Both the position numbers and the translations under genes were made by a program. The notes beneath the pieces are model-generated. The model was given only the letters and a program-made list of their open reading frames with translations, was not told where the DNA came from and made no database searches. From Bacteroidota bacterium (GTDB lineage Bacteria > Bacteroidota > Bacteroidia > Bacteroidales > Bacteroidaceae), in NCBI GenBank assembly GCA_023458215.1, contig JAEXAJ010000220.1:1-64000 (forward strand): DNA of 64,000 nt. Reading direction: 5' to 3'. Positions 27,069 to 35,653 of the stretch are shown here, piece after piece. Position 1 is the stretch's first letter. The number at the start of each line of letters is the position of its first letter.

Positions 27069-27153
27069 TTTTAGACATAAGAACAAAAGAACAGATTAGC
27101 TAAATGATAAAAACGATGTTTTCTAATTGGCTCTTTTGTTCTTCTGTCTAAAA
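27069..27153. repeat. 22-bp inverted repeat, long hairpin
   Basis: TTTTAGACATAAGAACAAAA and the next two bases (27069-27090) pair with 27132-27153 with a single mismatch, leaving a 41-base centre that holds further weak pairing (GATTAG with CTAATT). It lies between divergent promoters, so it is not at any gene end. Confidence 0.8.
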
Positions 27154-27246
27154 CTCCTCTGTCATTTATTCGTCAGACCTACCAAAGAAGGAAAGAAAGG
27201 CGTAATTTAAATACCTGATAATCAACATCAACATAATCCCACTCAT

Positions 27247-27355
27247 TTCCCAATAGGTGGGAACTATATTCCCATTACGATGGAAAGGCATTCCCATTAC
27301 GACGGAACTATATTCCCATTATATTGGGAACTTAGTTCTATACCTATGGGAATTT
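27247..27355. repeat. 22-bp-periodic palindromic array
   Basis: TTCCC words start at 27247, 27269, 27291 and 27313, exactly 22 bases apart, with a fifth, degenerate unit at about 27335. Each unit is a loose palindrome of the form TTCCCAT-n-ATGGGAA, joined by linkers such as CTATA or AGGCA. It lies about 60-170 bases upstream of the luxR-type promoter. Confidence 0.85.
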
Positions 27356-27416
27356 AGCTCCAAGCCAACCGTATCAAAATAATATTTATATCTCTATAGA
27401 ATTGAAATAAAATAAA

Positions 27417-27424
27417 TACCTTTG
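27417..27424 (+). promoter_or_regulatory. -7 box before the LuxR-type regulator (TACCTTTG)
   Basis: TACCTTTG fits TAnnTTTG and stands 33 bases before the ATG at 27458. No good -33 element was found. Confidence 0.6.
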
Positions 27425-27457
27425 CAAACGTTCTACAAAGACCAATGATTATATTCC

Positions 27458-28066
27458 ATGTCAACCCCTGAAATAGCCATTATCGACTCCAACACCCTAT
27501 CCAGCCTTGGGTTACAGAATCTTTTGGAAGAGCTCATCCCCATGGCTACTATCCGTGCTTTCCACTCTTTTGCCGAGCTAATGGATGACACTCCCGACAT
27601 GTACGCCCACTATTTCATCTCCTCTCAAATATACTTCGAGCATACCGCTTTCTTTCTGGAACGAAAGACTAAGACCATTGTACTGGCAGGTAGTGACAAC
27701 CAACCGCAACTATCGGGAGTTCTTACCCTGAACATCTATCAAGACGAGAAATCTCTGGTAAAGAACATTTTGCAGTTGCATCAATACGGTCACCATCATG
27801 GACACCCGGGCAAGCAAGCCGCCGGACATCCGGAAGCTACGCCTCATGCAGCGGCCGAGCACGACCTTTCCGCCCGTGAAATCGAAGTACTGGTTTTAGT
27901 AACCAAAGGTCTTATCAACAAAGAAATTGCCGACAAACTGAACATCAGCCTGACCACCGTCATCTCTCATCGCAAGAATATCACTGAGAAACTGGGCATC
28001 AAATCGGTATCGGGACTCACCATCTATGCCGTGATGCATGGCTATGTAGAGGCGGATAGAATTTGA
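27458..28066 (+). CDS. LuxR-type regulator with degenerate receiver and His-rich linker
   Basis: A 202-residue protein. The first 105 residues resemble a NarL-type receiver (IAIIDSNTLSSLGLQNLLEE) but lack a recognisable phospho-acceptor: the expected Asp strand reads MYAHYFISSQ, and the Lys-Pro signature is absent. A linker (about 106-136) holds eight histidines, including GHHHGH at 111-116. The C-terminal domain is a standard LuxR helix-turn-helix (LSAREIEVLVLVTKGLINKE...TTVISHRKNITEKL). The linker suggests sensing of a metal or haem rather than phosphorylation; this is inference. It is followed by a hairpin and then by a TonB receptor gene it may control. Confidence 0.82.
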   Translation: MSTPEIAIIDSNTLSSLGLQNLLEELIPMATIRAFHSFAELMDDTPDMYAHYFISSQIYFEHTAFFLERKTKTIVLAGSDNQPQLSGVLTLNIYQDEKSLVKNILQLHQYGHHHGHPGKQAAGHPEATPHAAAEHDLSAREIEVLVLVTKGLINKEIADKLNISLTTVISHRKNITEKLGIKSVSGLTIYAVMHGYVEADRI

Positions 28067-28082
28067 ATCTGTAACCCAACAG

Positions 28083-28116
28083 CCCCGCAATATCCTCATA
28101 AATTAGGATTGCGGGG
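28083..28116 (+). terminator. Hairpin after the LuxR-type gene
   Basis: CCCCGCAATATCCT and AGGATTGCGGGG pair over 12 bp with a two-base bulge and an 8-base loop. No T-run follows. It may terminate the regulator message or form part of the leader region of the TonB receptor gene. Confidence 0.55.
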
Positions 28117-28131
28117 ATAAGAGATTTCCCG

Positions 28132-28139
28132 TTACTTTG
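28132..28139 (+). promoter_or_regulatory. Near-consensus -7 box before the TonB receptor (TTACTTTG)
   Basis: TTACTTTG differs from TAnnTTTG at one position and lies 20 bases before the ATG, so the receptor could be transcribed independently of the regulator. Confidence 0.4.
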
Positions 28140-28159
28140 CAGACGAAACAAAAAAGCTT

Positions 28160-30574
28160 ATGAACAGATATAGATTTTTCGCCTTAGCTCTAACCCTTTT
28201 AACGACCGGTAATCTACTCGCCGAAGAAGCTGACACGCTGAAGATAGTAGATGTAGAAGAAATTCTAGTTATTGCAGCCCCCAAGGAAAACAAGAAACTG
28301 CGCGAGCAACCTGCTGCCGTCACCCTGGTTTCCCAACAGGACATGCAAGCCGCACAAGTAAATTCGATCAAGAACCTCACGGCCCTTGTACCCAACTTGT
28401 TTATTCCCGATTACGGTTCACGGCTCACTTCCGCCGTTTATATCCGTGGCATCGGTTCGCGTATCAACACTCCTTCCGTAGGACTGTATGTGGACAATAT
28501 ACCTTATATAGATAAGTCAGCCTTCGACTTCAACTACTCCGACATCGAGCGTATCGACGTCCTGCGGGGCCCCCAAGGCACGCTATATGGTCGTAATGCC
28601 ATGGGTGGACTCATCAAAGTACACACCAAGTCCCCTTTTACCTATCAAGGCACCGACTTCCGCCTGGGAGCCGGTACACACAATGCCTATAATGCCTCGC
28701 TGACCCACTATCACCAAACATCCGAACGCTTTGCCTTCTCCACCGGAGGATTCTATGATTATCAGGGCGGTTTCTTCCGTAATGTGGTACGAAACAATGA
28801 GAAGGTAGACAAAGGACAATCGGCAGGCGGCCGTTTCCGTGGTATCTATCTGCCCACCGAAAACCTGAAACTGGACTTAAACCTCAGCTACGAATACAGC
28901 GACCAAGGCGGTTACCCTTATTTCTATATGGGCAAGCTGAATCCTGCCGAACAAAGCGAAGACCTCAAACCTTATATCGGCAAAATTGCCAACAATGAAG
29001 CAAGCAGCTATTACCGCAACCTGATGAATGCCGGACTAAACCTGGAGTACCAAGCCCAAAACTTCATCCTGAGTGCCGTTACGGGCTACCAGTTCCTAAA
29101 AGACCGCATGTTTATAGACCAGGATTTCACCCCGGCTGACATCTTCAACATCGAACAGAAACAGAAGATGAACACCCTCTCCGAAGAAATCGTCTTCAAA
29201 TCCAAACCCAACCGCCGCTGGCAATGGACTACAGGTGCCTTCGGGTTCTACCAATGGCTGCACACCGACGGCCCGGTTGTGTTCCACAAAGAGGGCATCA
29301 ACCAAGTGATTGAAGGAAATGCGAACAATGCATTCGACGAACTCGTAGCAGGCAACCCCAATATGCCTGCCATGCACATGGGCATCAGCAACCAAAGTCT
29401 GCGGGTAAGCGGAAGCTTTGAAACCCCGACCCTGAGCGGCGCCATCTTCCACCAATCCACTTTCAATGACTTGTTTGTAAAAGGATTGTCCGCCACAGTG
29501 GGGCTACGTTTGGATTATGAGAAAATTAAGATGGACTACAACTCAGCCGCCACGCCAACCGATTTCGATTTCACCGTATCGATGAACATGCCCGGCAGAC
29601 CTCCTATGGTCATCAAAAACAAAGCACCGCTGCAAGGCAACGCCGCCTATCTAGGCAAAGAATCTACCGATTATGTACAGTTGCTGCCTAAATTCGCTTT
29701 GCAATATGAGTGGAAGAAGGGTAATAATGTCTATCTGACAGCAGCCCGCGGATATCGTTCGGGTGGTTACAACATCCAAATGTTCTCCGATCTTATTACC
29801 GGCGTGCTGAGCAACTCCATGATGGATGCCGTAGCCAAAGACGAAAGTTTCAAAATGATGGCAGACAGAATCAATGGCATGAAGAAAGACCTGCCCGACG
29901 TGCAGGAAGCTACCCGCTACAAACCCGAATATACCTGGAATTACGAGTTAGGCAGCCACCACACCCTGTGGGAAGGACGTCTGCTTGCCGATTTCTCCGT
30001 CTTCTACATGGATACCCGCGACCAGCAGATAGCCAAATTCGCCGAAAGCGGCCTGGGGCGTATCACCGTAAATGCCGGAAAAAGTCATAGTTACGGAGCG
30101 GAAGTCAGTCTGCGCGCGGCAATAACCGATGCCCTCATGCTGAATGCTTGCTACGGTTATACGTATGCCACTTTCAAGGATTATGTCACCAATGCCAAAG
30201 TGGACGGAGAATTGCAGCCGGTCAGCTACGACGGCCACTATGTGCCATTCGTCCCCAAACACACGCTGAACTTAGGTGCGCAATACATCTTCCGCATCAA
30301 CCCCGGACACCTGCTGGACCGCATCCAACTGAACGCCAACTACAGTGGTGCCGGACGTATCTACTGGACCGAAGAGAATACCGTCAGCCAATCCTTCTAT
30401 GGCACCCTGAACGGACGCATCAGTTTCCAAAAAGGTCGTGGGCAGATTGATTTTTGGGTACGCAATGCATTGGATAAAGAGTATGCAGCCTTCTACTTTG
30501 AAAGCATGGGCAACGGGTTCATGCAGAAAGGGCGTCCTGTACAGGCAGGGATAGAGCTGCGTTGCAGGTTCTAA
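28160..30574 (+). CDS. TonB-dependent outer-membrane receptor
   Basis: An 804-residue receptor with a signal peptide (about 1-21), a plug domain (about 45-165, with ERIDVLRGPQGTLYGRNAMGG) and a 22-strand barrel. It ends in ELRCRF, with the usual terminal aromatic. It lacks the carboxypeptidase-like N-terminal extension of SusC/RagA proteins, and no SusD gene follows, so it belongs with siderophore, haem, cobalamin or metal receptors rather than glycan uptake. A barrel stretch rich in Tyr, Trp and Asn is typical of the C-terminal half. The cargo cannot be read from the sequence. The His-rich regulator immediately upstream hints at iron, haem or another metal. Confidence 0.88.
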   Translation: MNRYRFFALALTLLTTGNLLAEEADTLKIVDVEEILVIAAPKENKKLREQPAAVTLVSQQDMQAAQVNSIKNLTALVPNLFIPDYGSRLTSAVYIRGIGSRINTPSVGLYVDNIPYIDKSAFDFNYSDIERIDVLRGPQGTLYGRNAMGGLIKVHTKSPFTYQGTDFRLGAGTHNAYNASLTHYHQTSERFAFSTGGFYDYQGGFFRNVVRNNEKVDKGQSAGGRFRGIYLPTENLKLDLNLSYEYSDQGGYPYFYMGKLNPAEQSEDLKPYIGKIANNEASSYYRNLMNAGLNLEYQAQNFILSAVTGYQFLKDRMFIDQDFTPADIFNIEQKQKMNTLSEEIVFKSKPNRRWQWTTGAFGFYQWLHTDGPVVFHKEGINQVIEGNANNAFDELVAGNPNMPAMHMGISNQSLRVSGSFETPTLSGAIFHQSTFNDLFVKGLSATVGLRLDYEKIKMDYNSAATPTDFDFTVSMNMPGRPPMVIKNKAPLQGNAAYLGKESTDYVQLLPKFALQYEWKKGNNVYLTAARGYRSGGYNIQMFSDLITGVLSNSMMDAVAKDESFKMMADRINGMKKDLPDVQEATRYKPEYTWNYELGSHHTLWEGRLLADFSVFYMDTRDQQIAKFAESGLGRITVNAGKSHSYGAEVSLRAAITDALMLNACYGYTYATFKDYVTNAKVDGELQPVSYDGHYVPFVPKHTLNLGAQYIFRINPGHLLDRIQLNANYSGAGRIYWTEENTVSQSFYGTLNGRISFQKGRGQIDFWVRNALDKEYAAFYFESMGNGFMQKGRPVQAGIELRCRF

Positions 30575-30603
30575 GAGAATGGAGTAAACATTTCGTATAT
30601 ATC

Positions 30604-30635
30604 TTTGCCTTTGACTAAAAAGTTATATATATTTG
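30604..30635 (+). promoter_or_regulatory. Complete Bacteroides promoter before the DUF3788 gene
   Basis: TTTG at 30604-30607 and TATATTTG at 30628-30635 are separated by 20 bases, as in consensus promoters. The start codon follows 22 bases later. Confidence 0.7.
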
Positions 30636-30657
30636 AAATATAAATGAAAGAGAATGT

Positions 30658-31071
30658 ATGTACGAAAGAATGTTAGATAAACAAGCTGTGCCGTTAATAG
30701 CGGATATGAAAGCCTATTGCGGAGAAAATGCGGATTTATTTACTTCGATAAATGAATGGTTGTCCCAAACATGCAGCACTGTACAAAAAATAGTATTCCC
30801 TTACGGAAAACAGTATGGATGGGGTATTGCCCATCGAAAAAAGAACAAGCTTGTATGCAATATATTTGCCGAGAATAATGCTTTTACAGTAATGGTGAGA
30901 CTATCAGATAAACAGTTTGCATCCGTTTATAGTCAAATGCACACAGGCACCCAAGAACAAATTGACCATAAATATCCGTGTGGTGATGGCGGTTGGATTC
31001 ATTTTCGTGTCACATGCAGGGAGCAGTATGATGATATTCAAACACTTTTATCGGTCAAATGCGCATACTGA
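30658..31071 (+). CDS. DUF3788 family protein
   Basis: A 137-residue cytoplasmic protein with the features of DUF3788: an N-terminal helix region, KIVFPYGKQYGWGIAHRKKNKLVCNIFAEN in the middle (given here as positions 43-72), and GGWIHFRV near the C-terminus. The family has no established function; some members sit next to acetyltransferases, and here a GNAT remnant follows 144 bases downstream. It has its own consensus promoter. The length is normal. Confidence 0.8.
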   Translation: MYERMLDKQAVPLIADMKAYCGENADLFTSINEWLSQTCSTVQKIVFPYGKQYGWGIAHRKKNKLVCNIFAENNAFTVMVRLSDKQFASVYSQMHTGTQEQIDHKYPCGDGGWIHFRVTCREQYDDIQTLLSVKCAY

Positions 31072-31215
31072 AAAACAGTAAATATCCGGTAGCAATAAAA
31101 TAATATACAATGAATGAAGAAAACCAGTGATGCGCCTGTCTGCTTTAGGTAGATAAGACCACCCAAGATAGAATTAACGTGGCAGCAAAATGATATTGAA
31201 AACAAAACGTCTTGA

Positions 31216-31473
31216 GTCGGTTCTGCCGATTTCAAAGATATTCCGAATGCGGATCAAGAAGTCGAAATCGGCTATGGGCTGGGACAAAATTTCGAGCACA
31301 ATGGCTACATGACGGAAGCAGTGCAAGCTATGTGCAGGTGGGCCTTGAAACAAGAAAATGTGTCCCATATCATTGCGGAAACAGACGTTGACGGCTTTGC
31401 TTCACAACGCATTCTACAACGCTGTGGTTTCATCGAGACAAGGCGGGAAGAATCAATTTGGTGGCGACTATAA
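31216..31473 (+). pseudogene. C-terminal remnant of a GNAT acetyltransferase
   Basis: The frame from 31216 to the TAA at 31471-31473 encodes VGSADFKDIPNADQEVEIGY, then GYMTEAVQAMCRWALKQEN and a final CGFIETRREESIWWRL. These are the acetyl-CoA-binding core and tail of a RimJ/RimL-type N-acetyltransferase. A TGA lies directly upstream (31213-31215), there is no start codon, and the N-terminal 60-80 residues expected for the family are absent or scrambled. It is a decayed gene. Confidence 0.75.
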
Positions 31474-31542
31474 ATAGGTTGCCGAGTACATCTTATTGTA
31501 TATATACAAATTAAATACTTCCACCCCATTAGAAGAAAAGAG

Positions 31543-31626
31543 CGACACCGAGCAGCAAGAGGTTCCTCGGTGTCGAAGGTGGGGTTCCTCGGTGCCGGAC
31601 GACCCGTTCCTCGGTGCCGAACAAAT
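31543..31626. repeat. 22-bp-periodic repeat array (GGTTCCTCGGTG)
   Basis: GTTCCTCGGTG cores begin at 31562, 31584 and 31606 (units at 31561, 31583, 31605), exactly 22 bases apart. An upstream CGACACCGAG (31543-31552) is the reverse complement of CTCGGTGTCG at 31566-31575. The array lies between two converging gene ends. Confidence 0.85.
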
Positions 31627-31717
31627 CCCCCGCTCAGATTGCCTTGTAGCGTGAATAAAGGGTAGAGACTCAGGATAATGATTTGTAATAAAATATGCAA
31701 TATATTGTATCAAGGCA

Positions 31718-32827
31718 TCACTCATTGATTGCTCCGCAATGCGGGCAAACGCCTTTCTCCCTTATCTTTTGTCCGCACTTGCCGCAACGGTACCGGGACA
31801 CGGTGAGAGAGACACGCAACCTCTTGACAAACAGCCAAAGGAAAGCCGCCAAAAACAGATAGCCAATGTAAATATGTGTAGTCAGAATAAAGAAGAAATA
31901 GCAGAAGATGCAACAGGACGCCAATCCCAAAAGGTAGAATACAGCCGCCGCCGGAGAGAGCTGGCGGAACAAGTCATCGAGCACCGCCAACAATACAACA
32001 ATGAACAGCCACAAACTCATCAAGAATACAGAAAGAATAAATGGTACCTTGAAAGGCGACAAAGTGGGATTAAAATAAAAATGTTGCCACGTATCGGGCA
32101 CAAACACCTGCATCGACTCATAAACCGTAGCGCTGAACGCCATCAGCAAACACAACAACAACGGGTAAACGCTGTCGATATCATTGAAATAGACCATCCT
32201 CAACTGCTTGCGACGGAATGCCCGGAAAAGCCAGGCAGCCACAAACAGCGCAAAGATGATAATAAAATAAGAAGCATGCGTATCGCTGAACAGATAGATG
32301 GACTGCGAAATGCTATCCGTCGGCACAAAAGCACGCATCATCTCCGACTCGGGCATCCAGCCTTGTATCTCCTGCGAATGCGCCAGTTTCACCCACACAG
32401 TATCCACACTATCCGCAGGATGAATCGCAAATTCCGCCACTACTACTCTATCGCCCTTGTAAAGCATGTTATAGCAGTCTTTCACGGGCAGGCAGGCAAG
32501 ATTGATAGAATCGGCATGCAGTTCGAGATTAGTATTCCACGTATAATGACGCTCGTAAAGACAGGTCAGCGAATCACGGGTTTTCTCGCTCATCCCCTCG
32601 TCTTCCAAATTGGGACGGGGATAGTGACAGGAAACCAGGGAAATGAAGAAAAAAGAATAAAGAATGAGGAATAAAAGAGAACGCAAAGAGTATAAGGAAC
32701 GCAAAGAGCATGCGGAACGCAGGAAACGGCTCCTCCCCCCCACGACCCGCCAACAATTACCCGTCAGCCTTTCGTTATCTTTCAGTTGCAAATTCTTCAT
32801 TCTTAATTCTTCATTCTTCATTTCCAT
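31718..32827 (-). CDS. Lipoprotein-like membrane protein with C-terminal zinc ribbon
   Basis: A protein of up to 369 residues. A hydrophobic stretch ends in ISLVSC (Cys67), a lipobox-like site. A soluble SH3-like segment (about 68-185, with WVKLAHSQEIQGWMPE) comes next, followed by about five membrane helices (190-340) and a terminal zinc ribbon CGKCGQ...CPHCG. The first 50 residues are suspect: MEMKNEELRMKN derives from a heptamer repeat, and the LRSLYSLRSL stretch from another short repeat. No better ATG exists before the hydrophobic segment, so an insertion may have replaced the original start. It overlaps the U32 gene by 17 bases. Function unknown. Confidence 0.65.
   Translation of the reverse strand: MEMKNEELRMKNLQLKDNERLTGNCWRVVGGRSRFLRSACSLRSLYSLRSLLFLILYSFFFISLVSCHYPRPNLEDEGMSEKTRDSLTCLYERHYTWNTNLELHADSINLACLPVKDCYNMLYKGDRVVVAEFAIHPADSVDTVWVKLAHSQEIQGWMPESEMMRAFVPTDSISQSIYLFSDTHASYFIIIFALFVAAWLFRAFRRKQLRMVYFNDIDSVYPLLLCLLMAFSATVYESMQVFVPDTWQHFYFNPTLSPFKVPFILSVFLMSLWLFIVVLLAVLDDLFRQLSPAAAVFYLLGLASCCIFCYFFFILTTHIYIGYLFLAAFLWLFVKRLRVSLTVSRYRCGKCGQKIREKGVCPHCGAINE
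32638..32824. repeat. Heptamer-repeat element at a gene junction
   Basis: The right arm 32790-32824 is made of AATTCTT and CATTCTT 7-mers. A degenerate left arm (about 32638-32680, AAATGAAG...AAAGAATGAGG) is its rough complement, with 109 bp between. The right arm supplies the last codons and stop of the U32 gene (GNEE) and the start codons of the zinc-ribbon gene. Confidence 0.65.
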
Positions 32828-34670
32828 AGACTTTCATCTGACAATTCTTGCAGTCGAAACTCAAGCGGAAGCGTTTACCGTCCGTACCTACCAAAAAATA
32901 AGGCTCACGATAAGGCGAGCGGCCTTTCTGATGAGTGGGACACCATCCCATGCTATAGCGCAAGCAATGTTTGCAGAACATCAGTACCGCCTCGGGCACA
33001 GCCTGTTTTTCGTAAGCAGGAGACACAGAAGATAATCCATGCTCCAGATAGAAACTGCGCGCCGCACTGTTCATCACATTTCCCAAATACGTCAGCGTAG
33101 TAGCGGGGAAGGCATGTTTAGTCGGTTTCCATACAGCCAGTTCACGGCGGTAGTTGATACGACGGGCAGCCACCAATTTATCAACAACCTGACGACGCCA
33201 GTCGGCTACAACGGAAGCGGGAATAAACCAATTTTCGGTGAAGCGGATCATAACTCCCGCGGCATTATCGGATAAAGCTGCCGCCACCTCGAAAGGTGTA
33301 TTGCCCAGTTTACACAATTGAGACCGCAGATTTTCGTGCTGCGGCGTACGTGCCGGTTCCTTTGAATAAGGGAAAGAAAGAGTAACCCGATTGTCATCTT
33401 CATCGGCAACCGAAAGAGCGAAGCCGAAAGCGGTTTCTGATAATTCCCAAAAGATTCCGATTTTACGTTCGGCGGATTTACGGGTAAGGATGCGCTCAAA
33501 GTCCTGATCGAAGTTACGATAAAGACGAGTGCGCGGTTTGATGCGGGGCATCTCCCCTGCCGGATAGAGTTTATTGTCCTCCACCCGGTTGATGCGGAAA
33601 CCTTGCAGACGTCCCTGTTCATCGAGGAAACAAACGCCGTCTCCATTATGAAAAGACTTCACACCTGCAACAGTGAAATAATTGCCACGTTGCTCCTTCA
33701 TAGTCCCCATCTCCTCTCCCAATGACTTAGGAGTATCGAAAGAAGTGATTTCCTGTTCCCTTCCTTGAAGGAAATAATGAGTGAAACTACGGCTGAAACT
33801 CTTATCCAACTGAGGTTTAAAGTCGAAGTGACAAGAGCCCGAAGAGGCACGTACATACTCCCTCCGACGGGCAAAAATGGTATCTAACTTTTGGCGATAT
33901 GCCGCTGTAACGTTCTTCACATAGGTAACGTCTTTCAGCCGGCCTTCTATCTTTAAGGAAGTAACTCCTGCATCCAGCAATTCTTCCAGTATCTCGCTTT
34001 GGTTGAGGTCTTTCAAAGAAAGCAAATGCTTGTCACGCACTATCGTCTTGCCATCAGCATCTATCAGACTGAACGGCAATCGGCAAAACTGTGCACATTC
34101 CCCCCGATTGGCACTCCGCCCGAAACATGCCTGACTGACATAGCACTGCCCGCTATAACTGACACAAAGCGCCCCATGTACAAAAACTTCCAACGGTACT
34201 TCGGGACAAGCATCATGGATGCTACGTATCTCCTGCAAGGAAAGTTCACGCGCCAGCACCACTTGACGAAAACCGGCATCAGCCAAGAAACGGACTTTCT
34301 CCGGCGTACGGTTATCCATCTGCGTACTGCCATGCAACGGAATAGGCGGAAGGTTCAAACGAGTGATCCCCATATCTTGAACAATCAATGCGTCCACACC
34401 GATACGGTATAAATCCCAAATCATCTTCTCCGTTTCTTCCAATTCTTCTTCTTTCAGAATGGTATTGACGGTAACATAGATGCGAACATTATACAGATGG
34501 GCATATTCTACCAAAGCTGCAATATCTTCCAGCGAATTGACGGCAGCAGCACGGGCACCAAACTTAGGAGCGCCGATATATACAGCATCCGCACCATGAT
34601 TTACAGCCTCAATGCCACATTCCAGGTTCTTGGCAGGAGCTAACAGCTCTATTTTACGTTGCTTTATCAT
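32811..34670 (-). CDS. Peptidase U32 family protein
   Basis: A 619-residue protein with the U32 core: an N-terminal TIM-barrel segment (ELLAPAKNLECGIEAVNHGADAVYIG, residues about 8-33) and the cysteine-bearing signature VHGALCVSYSGQCY...SQACFGRSANRGECAQFCR. A long C-terminal extension follows, containing a further CKHCLR motif. Characterised relatives (RlhA, TrhP, TrhO-linked enzymes) hydroxylate rRNA or tRNA using prephenate and an iron-sulfur cluster, so an RNA-modification role is likelier than proteolysis. The ATG at 34670 is chosen over a GTG at 34691. The C-terminus ends in repeat-derived residues. Confidence 0.83.
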   Translation of the reverse strand: MIKQRKIELLAPAKNLECGIEAVNHGADAVYIGAPKFGARAAAVNSLEDIAALVEYAHLYNVRIYVTVNTILKEEELEETEKMIWDLYRIGVDALIVQDMGITRLNLPPIPLHGSTQMDNRTPEKVRFLADAGFRQVVLARELSLQEIRSIHDACPEVPLEVFVHGALCVSYSGQCYVSQACFGRSANRGECAQFCRLPFSLIDADGKTIVRDKHLLSLKDLNQSEILEELLDAGVTSLKIEGRLKDVTYVKNVTAAYRQKLDTIFARRREYVRASSGSCHFDFKPQLDKSFSRSFTHYFLQGREQEITSFDTPKSLGEEMGTMKEQRGNYFTVAGVKSFHNGDGVCFLDEQGRLQGFRINRVEDNKLYPAGEMPRIKPRTRLYRNFDQDFERILTRKSAERKIGIFWELSETAFGFALSVADEDDNRVTLSFPYSKEPARTPQHENLRSQLCKLGNTPFEVAAALSDNAAGVMIRFTENWFIPASVVADWRRQVVDKLVAARRINYRRELAVWKPTKHAFPATTLTYLGNVMNSAARSFYLEHGLSSVSPAYEKQAVPEAVLMFCKHCLRYSMGWCPTHQKGRSPYREPYFLVGTDGKRFRLSFDCKNCQMKVYGNEE

Positions 34671-34735
34671 ATTATTCAACACGGAGAACACAGAGTCTCA
34701 CAGAGTTTTTCAATTTATCGCTTATCACTATTCTG

Positions 34736-35653
34736 TTACTTTATATCGTCAATATTAAACGGCGTCTCCTGGTAAACAAAGTAATTCAGCCAGTTGGAGA
34801 ACAGCAGATTGGCATGCGAACGCCAACGCACCAATACGCCTTTGTCCGGATCATCGTCTACATAATAGTTGCGTGGCATCTCGATAGGCAATCCTTTATC
34901 CACGTCACGACGATATTCCGTATCGAGCGTCAAAGGAGAATATTCCGAATGTCCCGTCACAAAGAACTCACGTCCGCCACGAGCCACCGTCAAATATACC
35001 CCGGATTCTTCCGACTCGGAAAGCAATGTCAATTCCGGCACTTTCAGTATATCTTCCCTACGGACTTCCGTATGGCGGCTATGAGGCACAAAGAACCTAT
35101 CGTCGAATCCCCGGAAAATGGGATGCAAAGGTTGCAACGTACAATGTTCGAAAACACCGAACATCTTCTTATCCAAAGCATACTTGGGCACCCCATAATG
35201 GTGATAAAGTCCGGCTTGTGCCGCCCAGCAGATATAAAGTGTAGAAGTAACATGCGTACGCGCCCAATCGAAAATCTCCGTAATCTCATCCCAATAGGTC
35301 ACTTCCTCAAAGTCCATCTGCTCCACCGGAGCGCCGGTAATAATCATTCCGTCGTACTTCTCGCCCCGCATCTTCTCAAAATCGGTGTAGAACGTTTTCA
35401 TGTGTTCTATCGGCGTATTCTTGGAAGTATGGCTTTTTATCTTCATGAAAGATATCTCCACCTGAAGGGGTGTATTGGAAAGCAGACGAACCAAATCCGT
35501 CTCCGTCGTTATCTTCAACGGCATCAGATTCAGTATCACAATGCGTAGCGGACGAATGTCTTGTTGTGTTGCCCGAGAATTGTCAATGACAAAAATATTC
35601 TCTTCTTTAAGCAACTCTATAGCAGGTAGTTTATCGGGTAAATTTAAAGGCAT
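34736..35653 (-). CDS. metA: Homoserine O-acyltransferase, predicted acetyltransferase
   Basis: Acylates the hydroxyl of L-homoserine in the first committed step of methionine synthesis. The 305-residue protein carries the catalytic Cys142 ([15 protein letters not shown]), and the later His/Glu pair of the class I glutamine-amidotransferase-like fold ([15 protein letters not shown]). Residue 111 is glutamate (GAPVEQ). In studied MetA proteins Glu111 selects acetyl-CoA, while Gly111 selects succinyl-CoA. It should therefore make O-acetylhomoserine despite the gene name. It is transcribed alone. metF lies a few kilobases away but in the opposite direction. Confidence 0.92.
   Translation of the reverse strand: MPLNLPDKLPAIELLKEENIFVIDNSRATQQDIRPLRIVILNLMPLKITTETDLVRLLSNTPLQVEISFMKIKSHTSKNTPIEHMKTFYTDFEKMRGEKYDGMIITGAPVEQMDFEEVTYWDEITEIFDWARTHVTSTLYICWAAQAGLYHHYGVPKYALDKKMFGVFEHCTLQPLHPIFRGFDDRFFVPHSRHTEVRREDILKVPELTLLSESEESGVYLTVARGGREFFVTGHSEYSPLTLDTEYRRDVDKGLPIEMPRNYYVDDDPDKGVLVRWRSHANLLFSNWLNYFVYQETPFNIDDIK

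Noticed and set aside
31305..31725. Minus-strand frames opposite the GNAT remnant
   Set aside because: They read the complement of a conserved GNAT core and the 22-bp repeats; composition is not protein-like.
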